From Pseudaeromonas aegiceratis (GTDB lineage: Bacteria > Pseudomonadota > Gammaproteobacteria > Enterobacterales > Aeromonadaceae), in contig NZ_CP158016.1 of NCBI RefSeq assembly GCF_046254905.1, positions 2,232,001-2,296,000 on the forward strand: a stretch of 64,000 bases of DNA. The letters are read 5' to 3'. Positions 1-6,902 of the stretch are shown here, piece by piece. Numbering within the stretch: the first letter of the stretch is position 1; each line of letters starts with the position of its first letter. The notes below the pieces were generated by a model that saw only the letters and a list, made by a program, of their open reading frames with translations, had not been told where the DNA came from and did not search any database. The position numbers and the translations under genes were made by a program.

Positions 1-911
1 TCGGGATAGGGGTTGAGGTAGATCTGCTGGGCCAGGTAGGCGTTGGGATACTCCCGCAGGTAGTGGCGGAGCAGGGTCAGGGGCGCCAGCAGGGGCAAGA
101 GGCCCAGCCGGTATTGTTCTATCAGGCTCGCCAGTTCCTGTTTCTGTGGCGCACTGAGCACCCGCTTGAAATAGCCTTGCAGGTGCTGCAGCACATTGCT
201 GTGCCCCGCCCGGCTGGCCAGTTGCCGCAGGGCCGGCATCAGCTGCTGGATATACTCAGCCGCCACCGCCTCCAGGGGCCGACCCTGCATCTGGCCTAAC
301 AGGCGACCCAGGCGGGCATAGGCGTCGGGCGAATGGCTCATCAGCAGGTACTTATAGCGGGCATGGAAGGCGATGAGCCGCGCCGGCGACGGTCCGTCCC
401 CCATCAGCTGCTGCCAGCTGTGATAGGCAAACAGCCGCAGGATGAAGTTCTCGCGCAACGCAGGATCCTGCAGGCGCCCCTCCTCTTCCACCGGCAACAG
501 GGGATAGGTGGTCAATAGGGTCTGGGCAAACAGGCCGACGCCTTCCTTGATGCCGCCCCGCGGGCCATAGACCCGCACCCGCTCCATGCCGCAGCTGGGA
601 GACTTGGCACACAGGATATAGCCCGACAGATCCGCCATCCCCGGCATGGCCTGCTGGCTGACCGCCAGCAGGGGCGCGGTGAGATCCTCGCCCCCCTGGC
701 TGGTGACGGCGGCGATCCCCTCGCCCTGGCGCACCAGGCGGATGGCCGGTCTGGGACTGCCCAGCCCCAGGCCCATTTCAGGACACAGGGGGACAAACTC
801 CACATGCTGAGCCAGCTCCTGGGTACAGAAGGCCGAGCGCTTGTGGCCCCCATCGAAGCGAACCTGGGCGCCCAGCAGGCAGGCGCTGATCCCCACACGC
901 AACTTGTACAT
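1..911 (-). CDS. DUF523-DUF1722 (YbgA-type) protein, 3' end cut by window edge
   Basis: The reading frame is open from an ATG at 911 to the window edge, giving 303 codons with the C-terminus missing. The N-terminal half starts MYKLRVGISACLLG, has GAQVRFDGGHKR and a CAKSPSCGM cysteine motif, all typical of DUF523. The second half (from about residue 165, with YHSWQQLMGD and ARYKYLLMSHS) matches DUF1722, the domain of E. coli YbgA. The function of the fusion is not established; in many gammaproteobacteria it lies beside photolyase and MerR-family genes. The start at 911 is preceded by AGAGGTGGTGAT, a good ribosome site. A GTG in another frame at 919 opens a shorter shadow frame and is not used. 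The upstream region carries four TGTACA boxes. Confidence 0.85.
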   Translation of the reverse strand, partial: MYKLRVGISACLLGAQVRFDGGHKRSAFCTQELAQHVEFVPLCPEMGLGLGSPRPAIRLVRQGEGIAAVTSQGGEDLTAPLLAVSQQAMPGMADLSGYILCAKSPSCGMERVRVYGPRGGIKEGVGLFAQTLLTTYPLLPVEEEGRLQDPALRENFILRLFAYHSWQQLMGDGPSPARLIAFHARYKYLLMSHSPDAYARLGRLLGQMQGRPLEAVAAEYIQQLMPALRQLASRAGHSNVLQHLQGYFKRVLSAPQKQELASLIEQYRLGLLPLLAPLTLLRHYLREYPNAYLAQQIYLNPYP

Positions 912-979
912 ATCACCACCTCTTGTACAACTTAATGAGATAGTTATAGCAGTTGTACAAAAAAATGGGAGTTGTACAA
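904..979 (-). promoter_or_regulatory. Array of four TGTACA boxes with an extended -10 promoter
   Basis: TTGTACA(A/T) occurs at 904, 923, 953 and 972, so the boxes form two pairs, each with 19 bp between box starts, separated by 30 bp. Read toward the DUF523/DUF1722 gene, TGCTATAAC (an extended -10) lies between the pairs, so boxes sit both upstream and downstream of it. TGTACA repeats are known as operators of light/B12-responsive MerR-family repressors (LitR/CarH type). The assignment to that family is inference, as no such regulator is in the window. Confidence 0.6.
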
Positions 980-994
980 GTCGGCAGGCGGAGA

Positions 995-1022
995 CAAAAA
1001 AGCCCGGGCAGGAGCCCAGGCT
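995..1022 (-). terminator. Rho-independent terminator of tRNA-Ser
   Basis: On the minus strand AGCCTGGGC pairs with GCCCGGGCT across a TCCT loop (one G-U pair) and is followed by six T. It lies 8 bp past the tRNA CCA end. Confidence 0.75.
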
Positions 1023-1029
1023 AGCAAAC

Positions 1030-1117
1030 TGGCGGAGGGGGTGGGATTTGAACCCACGGATGGTCGCCCATCGACGGTTTTCAAGACCGTTGCATTAAGC
1101 CGCTCTGCCACCCCTCC
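1030..1117 (-). tRNA. tRNA-Ser (anticodon UGA)
   Basis: Reading the minus strand from 1117, the acceptor GGAGGGG pairs with CCCCTCC, followed by discriminator G and an encoded CCA. The anticodon loop CTTGAAA puts UGA at 1083-1081, reading UCA and other UCN serine codons. The long variable arm expected of a class II tRNA is present (GATGGGCGACCATC region), and the T-arm has GGTTCAAATCC. Its own promoter and terminator flank it, so it is a single-gene unit. Confidence 0.96.
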
Positions 1118-1129
1118 GCGACGACCGGC

Positions 1130-1157
1130 ATGTTACCAAGCCAGGCGCCAAAGTAAA
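1130..1157 (-). promoter_or_regulatory. Promoter of tRNA-Ser
   Basis: On the minus strand TTTACT (1157-1152), a 16-bp spacer and TAACAT (1135-1130) precede a GC-rich discriminator, the usual design of stringently controlled stable-RNA promoters. Confidence 0.55.
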
Positions 1158-1296
1158 TCACTATGTCGCTGAATGTACGGGTAAATCATATTTTTGCGCT
1201 GCCACGCGCAACCACAGGCCCCGGGCGCGGATTTGCTTGACTTGTCCCGGCCGCCACCCACTATATAACGGTGCATTTTTCATGGGACCCATTGTT

Positions 1297-2034
1297 ATGA
1301 CCATCAAGACCCGTCTGCTTGCCACCGCCCTGGCCGGCCTCTTGCCCCTGAGCCTGACCGCTGCGCCGGCCAACCAGGCCGAGATTGAGCAGATCGTGCA
1401 TCAATACCTGGTGAGCCACCCGGAGATCCTCATCGAGATGTCCGATGCCCTGCGTGCCAAACAGCAAGCCGCCCAGGAAGCCGATGACACCCGCCTGCTG
1501 CAGCAATACGCCAAGACCCTCTACCACAACCCGGCCGACCCCAGCGGTGGCCCGGCCGATGCGACCCTGACCCTGGTGGAGTTCATCGACTACAACTGCG
1601 GCTACTGCAAACGCGCCTGGCCCAGCCTCAATGCCGTGATTGACGAAAATCCCAAGCTGCGTCACGTCTACAAGGAATTCCCGATTCTGAGCGAAGGCTC
1701 TGTGCTGGCGGCCAAGGCCGCCCTGGCGGTCCACAAGGTGGCCCCCAAGCAGTACCTGGCCTTCCACAATGCCCTGATGGCTTATCAGGGCAGCATCAAG
1801 AGTGAGGATCAGCTGGCCGGGGTGGCCAAGTCCCTGAAGCTGGACTGGGCGGCCATCAAGACCGCCATGGCCGATCCCGCCGTGGAGAAAACCATTCAGG
1901 CCAACCACCAGCTGGCCCAACAGCTGGGCGTCACCGGCACCCCCGCCTTCTTCGTCGGTGATAAGGCGCTGCGTGGCGCGCCCCGCTCACCGGACGATCT
2001 GCAGGCCGTGATCCAAAGCGCCAAACCGCTATAA
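1297..2034 (+). CDS. Periplasmic DsbA-family thiol oxidoreductase (Com1/ScsC-like)
   Basis: This is a predicted thiol:disulfide oxidoreductase of the periplasm. With the ATG at 1297 the product is 245 aa and begins with a classic signal peptide (MTIKTRLLATALAGLL, cleavage near TAAPA). An N-terminal helical segment (residues 25-75) precedes the thioredoxin fold. The redox motif is CGYC (Cys101, Cys104) after LVEFIDYN, and the cis-proline loop is TGTP near the C-terminus. This layout fits the DsbA_Com1-like group better than E. coli DsbA (CPHC). In-frame ATG 1282 is possible but would spoil the signal peptide. No DsbB or DsbD partner is nearby, so oxidase versus isomerase activity cannot be decided. 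Confidence 0.88.
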   Translation: MTIKTRLLATALAGLLPLSLTAAPANQAEIEQIVHQYLVSHPEILIEMSDALRAKQQAAQEADDTRLLQQYAKTLYHNPADPSGGPADATLTLVEFIDYNCGYCKRAWPSLNAVIDENPKLRHVYKEFPILSEGSVLAAKAALAVHKVAPKQYLAFHNALMAYQGSIKSEDQLAGVAKSLKLDWAAIKTAMADPAVEKTIQANHQLAQQLGVTGTPAFFVGDKALRGAPRSPDDLQAVIQSAKPL

Positions 2035-2116
2035 TCCCTGCGCAGACGGCGGCGGCCGTCTGTGCTTCTCTCCCCTTTTGTTGAACGCTCAGGCCCCTGG
2101 CCTAGGTGAGGCAGTC

Positions 2117-3262
2117 ATGTACCAGCTCAACCTCAACTGGCAGGAATTCCTGCCGCAATACTGGCAGAAACGCCCGCTGGTGATCCGCGGCGCCTTTGAC
2201 GACTTTAGCGATCCCATCAGCCCGGAAGAGCTGGCCGGTCTGGCCATGGAGCCCGAACTCGACAGCCGGATCGTCGCCCGGCAGGCGGATAAGTGGCAGG
2301 TCGCCCACGGTCCCTTCGAGTCCTTTGATGCCTGGGGCGACACCGACTGGTCGCTGCTGGTGCAGGCGGTAGATCACTGGTTCGAACCGGTCAATGCCCT
2401 GGTGGCGCCGTTTCGGGGGCTGCCCAACTGGCGGTTGGACGATCTGATGATCTCCTACTCCCTGCCCGGCGGCGGCGTCGGCCCCCATCTGGATCAATAC
2501 GATGTGTTCATCATTCAGGGCATGGGGCGGCGGCGCTGGCGGGTGGGTGAACCGGGTCAACATCGCCAGCATACCCCCCACCCGGATCTGCTGCAGGTCG
2601 ACGCCTTCGAGCCCATCATAGACGTGGAGCTGATGCCCGGAGACATGCTGTACATCCCCCCCGGCTTTCCCCACGATGGCTACGCGCTGGAACCCGCGCT
2701 GAACTATTCGGTGGGCTTTCGCGCCCCCAGCGGACGGGAGCTGTTGAGCAGCTTTGCCGATCACCTGCTGGATAAGGAGCTGGGCGGACGCCGCTACTCG
2801 GATCCGACCCTGCAGACCCGCCCTCACCCAGGCCAGATCCAGCAGGACGAGCGGGAGGGTCTGCGGCAACTGATGCTGGCACAGCTAGCGGACGAGCAGG
2901 GATTCCACCACTGGCTGGCCGGCTTTTTGAGCCAGGCGCGACATGAGCTGGACGAGCAAGCGGTGGAGCCGCCCTTCACAGTGGCGGAGTTACGTGAGGC
3001 CCTGGCCGAGCAGGCGCTCTGTCGCCAGGGCGGCGTGCGCTGCCTCTATCTGGACGAGACACCGCAGCAGCTGTTTATCCTGGGCGAGGAGATCGAGGTG
3101 CCCGCCGCTGGTGCCGCACTGGCCCGCCTGCTGGCCGATGATCCAGCCCCCGCCCAAGCGGCCCTGCTGGCGGCCTGCGCCCAGCCCGAGCTGGGTGAAT
3201 GGCTGCTCCAACTGGTCAACCGCGGCTGGTGGTATTTCCCGTCCCAGGACGAAGAAGAGTAG
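2117..3262 (+). CDS. roxA: 50S ribosomal protein uL16 arginine hydroxylase (ribosomal oxygenase RoxA/YcfD)
   Basis: A JmjC-type 2-oxoglutarate/Fe(II) dioxygenase that hydroxylates an arginine of ribosomal protein uL16 (L16) in E. coli. The iron ligands are visible as His124 and Asp126 (VGPHLDQYD) and His186 (PPGFPHDGY). The double-stranded beta-helix is residues 90-210; the C-terminal half carries the helical dimerisation and winged-helix regions of the family. At 381 aa it is close to E. coli YcfD (373 aa). The ATG at 2117 follows AGGTGAGG. It stands alone, with a terminator immediately downstream. Confidence 0.93.
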   Translation: MYQLNLNWQEFLPQYWQKRPLVIRGAFDDFSDPISPEELAGLAMEPELDSRIVARQADKWQVAHGPFESFDAWGDTDWSLLVQAVDHWFEPVNALVAPFRGLPNWRLDDLMISYSLPGGGVGPHLDQYDVFIIQGMGRRRWRVGEPGQHRQHTPHPDLLQVDAFEPIIDVELMPGDMLYIPPGFPHDGYALEPALNYSVGFRAPSGRELLSSFADHLLDKELGGRRYSDPTLQTRPHPGQIQQDEREGLRQLMLAQLADEQGFHHWLAGFLSQARHELDEQAVEPPFTVAELREALAEQALCRQGGVRCLYLDETPQQLFILGEEIEVPAAGAALARLLADDPAPAQAALLAACAQPELGEWLLQLVNRGWWYFPSQDEEE

Positions 3263-3276
3263 GGCCAAGCAGACAC

Positions 3277-3304
3277 AAAAAAGGCGTCGCAAGACGCCTT
3301 TTTC
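3277..3304. terminator. Bidirectional terminator between roxA and yaeQ
   Basis: AAGGCGTC pairs with GACGCCTT across GCAA, with an A run before and a T run after, so it can serve both convergent genes. Confidence 0.9.
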
Positions 3305-3316
3305 TTTGCCGTCATC

Positions 3317-3859
3317 TCATGCCGGATGGCGCTGAGTCCAGGCCAGTTGCAGGTTGGTGTCGCCACAACTGAACCAGACATCGCCATCCGTGATGGTCAC
3401 CTGACACTCCATGGCCCGCGCCGCCGCGGCCGCCAGCTGCTGGGTGGCGTCGCTGGCCAGCTCTATGATGGTGAGGTTGTCATAGCGCTGCAGGGCCTGA
3501 CCGTTTTGCTGCCACCAGACCGATACCGCCCGGCCGCCATAGGCATAGAGGGTCACCTGCTTGGCGCGATGACAGGCCTTCTTCAGCCGACGCTCATCCG
3601 GCAGCCCCACCTCGATCCAGTGGTCAATCTCCCCGGCATAGGACTTCAGCCACAGCTCAGGCTCATCGTCGGCACAGAGTCCCTTGGTGAACTCCAGCCG
3701 CTCATCGGCATTGAGGGCCCAGGCCAACAGCCGCACCATCATACGCTCATCTGTCTCCGACGGATGGCGGGCCAGGGTCAAGGGGCACTGCAGATAGACG
3801 CCGCGATCCGTGTCCGCCACATTGAGATTGACTTTGAAGATGGTGGCCTTAAGCGCCAT
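3317..3859 (-). CDS. yaeQ: YaeQ family protein
   Basis: The 180-aa product matches YaeQ along its whole length: MALKATIFKVNLNVADTDRG at the start, LARHPSETDERMMVRLLAW, a central WIEVGLPDERRLKKACHRA and YGGRAVSVWW. The fold is PD-(D/E)XK-nuclease-like by known structures. E. coli YaeQ was once reported to compensate for loss of RfaH, but its activity is not known. It is convergent with roxA and shares the terminator at 3277-3304. Confidence 0.92.
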   Translation of the reverse strand: MALKATIFKVNLNVADTDRGVYLQCPLTLARHPSETDERMMVRLLAWALNADERLEFTKGLCADDEPELWLKSYAGEIDHWIEVGLPDERRLKKACHRAKQVTLYAYGGRAVSVWWQQNGQALQRYDNLTIIELASDATQQLAAAAARAMECQVTITDGDVWFSCGDTNLQLAWTQRHPA

Positions 3860-4106
3860 GTATGTGATCCGGTTGATGAAAAAGGAGGCACATCATCGGC
3901 TTTTTTGCGACATGAATGCAAATCCAATTGCCTGACGCTTCGCATCCGGAGGGGCATGCATATACTGTTAACAGGCACGGGGTTCGCCCGGCCAGGCCAG
4001 ATATCAGGCAACTTGCTCGCCATCACGGCACGGGATCACACACTATTACAAAGCAAGCGCCGCAGCAGAAGGCCATACACTGGGGTTGTCGTCATAGGGG
4101 GTTGTC

Positions 4107-4532
4107 ATGCAAGAACAAAATACCGAACACACCGAGGGTCAATACAAGATGGTGTGGGTGCTCAGCGGTATCGCCAAGCGCCAGATCACCATGGAAACCG
4201 CCATGGTGGATGAAGCGGCCCTCAAACGGGGACGGCAGGTGAGCTGGCGTCTGTTGCGCCCGATACAGCACTTCCCCTGGGTCGTCGCCAAGGCAGCCGC
4301 GGATGCCATCCGGCAAACCGTCGCCGCCCTGCAGCAGGCCAAGGAGGAACCGGCGGCCCAGCGCCACGTGACATGGCGCAACACGGCGCCACAGATCAAG
4401 GTCTCCTGGCTGAGCCGCAACTACAAGGCCAACACCCCCCAGGAGGAGATGCCACAATACCTGACCCTGCTGCTGCCCAAGCACGTCAGCTGGGAGGGTG
4501 GCAAAAACCCCATCAAGGTCTCCTGGGTTTAA
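4107..4532 (+). CDS. Hypothetical protein with three Trp-x10-Trp modules
   Basis: I do not recognise this 141-aa protein. It has no signal peptide or membrane segment. The ATG at 4107 follows AGGGGG with a 6-bp gap. It contains six [K/Q/H]-V-[S/T/W]-W like motifs. Three modules each have two tryptophans exactly 11 residues apart: W47/W58, W90/W101 and W129/W140; modules 2 and 3 share HV[ST]W and P-x-IKVSW or PIKVSW, and the protein ends one residue after the last Trp. Residues 60-83 are an Ala/Gln-rich helix. An extra W17 follows YKMV. Codon use looks like the neighbours. It ends at a hairpin shared with the minus-strand SOS-controlled gene. Confidence 0.7.
   Translation: MQEQNTEHTEGQYKMVWVLSGIAKRQITMETAMVDEAALKRGRQVSWRLLRPIQHFPWVVAKAAADAIRQTVAALQQAKEEPAAQRHVTWRNTAPQIKVSWLSRNYKANTPQEEMPQYLTLLLPKHVSWEGGKNPIKVSWV
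4236..4526 (+). repeat. Three coding modules of [QH]V[ST]W ... W
   Basis: The modules lie at 4236-4280, 4365-4409 and 4482-4526. The second and third end in an identical 15-bp DNA word, ATCAAGGTCTCCTGG (4395-4409 and 4512-4526), 117 bp or 39 codons apart, which points to internal duplication. Confidence 0.7.
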
Positions 4533-4552
4533 CTGAAAGTCACACCGTCGAG

Positions 4553-4574
4553 ACGGGGCGCCACGGCGCCCCGT
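4553..4574. terminator. Strong hairpin between convergent small genes
   Basis: ACGGGGCGCC and GGCGCCCCGT form a ten-base inverted repeat with a tiny loop. The T run is poor (TTGTCGTT), so termination is likely but not certain. Confidence 0.5.
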
Positions 4575-4579
4575 TGTCG

Positions 4580-4816
4580 TTAGTTCAGCAGGTAACGCAC
4601 CGCCGTCTTGAGGCTGCTGGCCCGCCCCCGCTCCTTGCCCAGACAGTTGCAGGCCAGGAACTCACCCAGATCGGCGCCCTTGATCTCCCCGACCCGGCAA
4701 GGCCAACCACACTCGTTTTCCTTGCGGATCATCCAGCTGGGGCCGGTGCGCTCTTCGGCATACACACCAGGATAGATCTCATGGCCCACATACATACCGT
4801 TGACAAAGACACCCAT
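4580..4816 (-). CDS. Small SOS-regulated hypothetical protein
   Basis: I do not recognise this 78-aa protein; it is not DinI, YebG, SulA or UmuD. It starts MGVFVNGMYVGHEIYPGVYAEE and holds three cysteines in ECGWPC and ACNC, a GEIKGADLGEFL segment and a basic C-terminus. There is no signal peptide or membrane segment. The ATG at 4816 follows GGAGG at the right distance; a GTG at 4822 would overlap that site and is rejected. Its promoter (TTGACC, 17 bp, TACTGT) is covered by two LexA boxes, so induction by DNA damage is a strong prediction. Paired Cys could bind metal, which is inference. Confidence 0.72.
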   Translation of the reverse strand: MGVFVNGMYVGHEIYPGVYAEERTGPSWMIRKENECGWPCRVGEIKGADLGEFLACNCLGKERGRASSLKTAVRYLLN

Positions 4817-4854
4817 AGCCACCTCCGTTTCATCCTGAATTGGTTACAGCGATA

Positions 4855-4895
4855 CTGTATGTGCAAACAGTACTGTACTCATAAACAGTGGTCAA
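4855..4895 (-). promoter_or_regulatory. SOS promoter with two adjoining LexA boxes
   Basis: CTGT-N8-ACAG occurs at 4855-4870 (CTGTATGTGCAAACAG, flanked by TA on both sides as in the consensus) and again at 4873-4888 (CTGTACTCATAAACAG). Read on the minus strand, -35 TTGACC (4895-4890), a 17-bp spacer and -10 TACTGT (4872-4867) are completely overlapped. The boxes lie 39-72 bp upstream of the small gene ending at 4580. Confidence 0.88.
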
Positions 4896-4940
4896 CTATT
4901 TTTTGTACAGCGGTTTTTTTAGCCGCCGGCACCCCGAGAG

Positions 4941-4955
4941 TGAAATTAAATTACA
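4941..4955 (+). promoter_or_regulatory. HexR-like operator, upstream copy
   Basis: TGAAATTAAATTACA differs at one base from the palindrome TGTAATTAAATTACA, the known gammaproteobacterial HexR motif. Its centre lies 105 bp, ten helical turns, upstream of the perfect copy at 5046-5060. Confidence 0.6.
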
Positions 4956-5045
4956 ATTTAGCTGATTGCCGTTCGATCAAGGACCACAATGAGCACCATC
5001 TCCCCCCTGCCTGACACTTTAGGCTGGACTTTTTAACGCAAAGTT

Positions 5046-5060
5046 GTAATTTAATTACAG
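5046..5060 (+). promoter_or_regulatory. HexR-like operator, perfect palindrome
   Basis: TGTAATTTAATTACA is a perfect 15-bp palindrome centred 29 bp upstream of the ldhA start, and fits the HexR consensus TGTARTWWWATTACA. HexR senses KDPG and controls central carbon genes. Confidence 0.68.
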
Positions 5061-5081
5061 GTTATCAATGAGGTCAGCCCT

Positions 5082-6071
5082 ATGAAAATCGCTCTGTTCA
5101 GTTGCAAAGCCTACGATCGTGACTATTTCCATCAAGCCAATCGGGACTACCAATTCCACATCGACTATTTTGACGTCCGCCTGGAGCCCAAGACCGCCCG
5201 ACTGGCCCATGGCTACGATGCCGTCTGTGCCTTCGTGAACGACGATCTGGATGCCGAGGTGCTTGAGGATCTCGCCGCCAATGGCACCCGCATCATCGCC
5301 ATGCGCTGCGCCGGCTACAACAATGTGGATCTGGTGACGGCACAACGACTGGGGCTGGAGGTGGTACGGGTACCGGCCTACTCCCCCGAGGCGGTGGCCG
5401 AACACGCCATCGGGCTGATGATGACCCTGAACCGCCGCATCCATAAGGCCTATCAGCGCACCCGGGATGCCAATTTCGCCCTGGACGGCCTGGTGGGCTT
5501 CAACATGCACGGTAAGACCGCCGGCGTCATAGGCACCGGCAAGATCGGCATTGCCACCCTGCGGATCCTCAAGGGCTTCGGCATGAAGTTGCTGGTGAGC
5601 GACCCTTACACCAATCCCGCCGCCATCGAGCTGGGGGCCGAATACGTGGACGTCGATACCCTGCTGCGCCAAGCCGATGTCATCAGCCTGCACTGCCCCC
5701 TGTTCAAGGAAAACTATCACCTGCTCAACGCCGAGGCGTTCGCCAAGATGAAGCCCGGGGTGATGATCATCAACACCAGCCGGGGCGGCTTGCTGGACTC
5801 AGTCGCAGCCATTGACGCCCTCAAGCAAGGCAAGATAGGCGCCCTGGGGCTGGATGTGTATGAAGAAGAGGAAGAGCTGTTCTTCGAGGACAAGTCCAAC
5901 GAGGTGATCACCGACGATACCTTCCGCCGCCTGTCCGCCTGCCACAACGTCTTGTTCACCGGTCACCAGGCCTTCCTGACCCGTGAGGCCCTGCTGGCCA
6001 TCGCCCATACCACCCTCAGTAACCTGGACAGTTTTGCCAAGGGGCAGACCAGCGGTAACGAGGTCAAATAA
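5082..6071 (+). CDS. ldhA: Fermentative D-lactate dehydrogenase
   Basis: A 329-aa NAD-dependent D-2-hydroxyacid dehydrogenase that reduces pyruvate to D-lactate in fermentation, in the cytoplasm. The NAD-binding loop GTGKIG is at 151-156. The catalytic Arg (INTSRGG, Arg234), Glu in the DVYEEE stretch (about 263) and His295 (TGHQAF) line up with E. coli LdhA (329 aa; Arg235, Glu264, His296). The N-terminus MKIALFSCKAYDRDYF is typical of LdhA rather than of PdxB or SerA. Two HexR-like sites upstream suggest carbon-dependent control. A terminator follows at once, so it is monocistronic. Confidence 0.95.
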   Translation: MKIALFSCKAYDRDYFHQANRDYQFHIDYFDVRLEPKTARLAHGYDAVCAFVNDDLDAEVLEDLAANGTRIIAMRCAGYNNVDLVTAQRLGLEVVRVPAYSPEAVAEHAIGLMMTLNRRIHKAYQRTRDANFALDGLVGFNMHGKTAGVIGTGKIGIATLRILKGFGMKLLVSDPYTNPAAIELGAEYVDVDTLLRQADVISLHCPLFKENYHLLNAEAFAKMKPGVMIINTSRGGLLDSVAAIDALKQGKIGALGLDVYEEEEELFFEDKSNEVITDDTFRRLSACHNVLFTGHQAFLTREALLAIAHTTLSNLDSFAKGQTSGNEVK

Positions 6072-6077
6072 CCGCAG

Positions 6078-6102
6078 AAAAGGCAGGCCGAGCCTGCCTT
6101 TT
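6078..6102 (+). terminator. ldhA terminator
   Basis: AAAAGGCAGGC pairs with GCCTGCCTTTT across CGA. Confidence 0.85.
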
Positions 6103-6185
6103 CCCGCTTAACGACTCTTTTTTTCACCCCCTCTTGCGTGCCCTGCCGGCCCTCTCTAGAATCGCCGCCGAATTACCCCAATCAT

Positions 6186-6203
6186 GACAGGCCTTGGCCT
6201 GTC
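6186..6203 (+). promoter_or_regulatory. Perfect palindrome in the satP leader
   Basis: GACAGGCCTTGGCCTGTC is an 18-bp perfect palindrome 24 bp before the satP start, followed by TTCTTTG. It could be an operator or a weak attenuator; the sequence does not decide. Confidence 0.4.
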
Positions 6204-6227
6204 TTCTTTGTATCTGGAGAACATATC

Positions 6228-6791
6228 GTGAACGGAAACCTGGCCAACCCGGCGCCCCTGGGCCTGATGGGCTTCGGCATGACCACAGTGCTGCTCAACA
6301 TCCATAACGCCGGCTTCATCAGCCTGAGCGCCATGATACTGGCCATGGGGCTGGCCTACGGCGGTGCCGCCCAGGTCATCGCCGGTATTCTGGAATTCAA
6401 GAAGGGCAACACCTTCGGCCTGACCGCCTTTACCTCCTACGGCTTCTTCTGGCTGAGCCTGGTGGCCCTGCTGGTGCTGCCCAAGCTGGGTTGGGCCGAG
6501 GCGGCCGATGCCGCGGCCATGGGTTGCTACCTGCTGATGTGGGGCATCTTCACCCTGTTCATGTTCTTCGGCACCCTGAAGGGTCCCAAGGCGCTGCAGT
6601 TCGTGTTCGGCTCCCTGGTGGTGCTCTTCTTCCTGCTGGCCCTCAAGGACTTCACCGGTAACGAGGCCCTGGGCACCCTGGCCGGCTTCGAGGGCATCCT
6701 CTGTGGCGCCTCCGCCATCTATCTGGCCATGGGCGACGTGCTGAACGAAAAATTCGGCCGCAGCGTGCTGCCCATCGGTGAGCCCAAGTAA
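6228..6791 (+). CDS. satP: Acetate/succinate transporter, GPR1/FUN34/YaaH family
   Basis: An inner-membrane proton-coupled acetate and succinate transporter, by homology with E. coli SatP (188 aa, the same length). The family signature NPAPLGLMGFGMTT is at residues 7-20. About six hydrophobic segments follow, with FEGILCGASAIYLAMGDVLNE at the end. I chose the GTG at 6228 because TCTGGAGAAC precedes it and the signature sits where E. coli has it; an in-frame ATG at 6138 would add 30 unlike residues and has no ribosome site. Confidence 0.9.
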   Translation: MNGNLANPAPLGLMGFGMTTVLLNIHNAGFISLSAMILAMGLAYGGAAQVIAGILEFKKGNTFGLTAFTSYGFFWLSLVALLVLPKLGWAEAADAAAMGCYLLMWGIFTLFMFFGTLKGPKALQFVFGSLVVLFFLLALKDFTGNEALGTLAGFEGILCGASAIYLAMGDVLNEKFGRSVLPIGEPK

Positions 6792-6800
6792 CCCTCTGAA

Positions 6801-6832
6801 AAAAACCGACGCAATGGCGTCGGTTTTTTTTT
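6801..6832 (+). terminator. satP terminator
   Basis: ACCGACGC and GCGTCGGT pair across AATG, with a run of about ten T after and A before. Confidence 0.92.
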
Positions 6833-6845
6833 GCCGAGGCGCCCA

Positions 6846-6880
6846 TAAAAAAACAGGCTTGCCAGCACGGCAAGCCTGTT
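6846..6880 (-). terminator. purF terminator
   Basis: On the minus strand ACAGGCTTGCC pairs with GGCAAGCCTGT across GTGCT and runs into TTTTTT. Confidence 0.92.
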
Positions 6881-6902
6881 GATGAGGGCTAACGGGACGA
6901 AC

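Noticed and set aside
4855..4888. LexA control of ldhA rather than of the small minus-strand gene
   Set aside because: The boxes overlap a promoter pointing to the minus strand and lie about 195 bp from ldhA, whose own promoter region holds the HexR-like sites.
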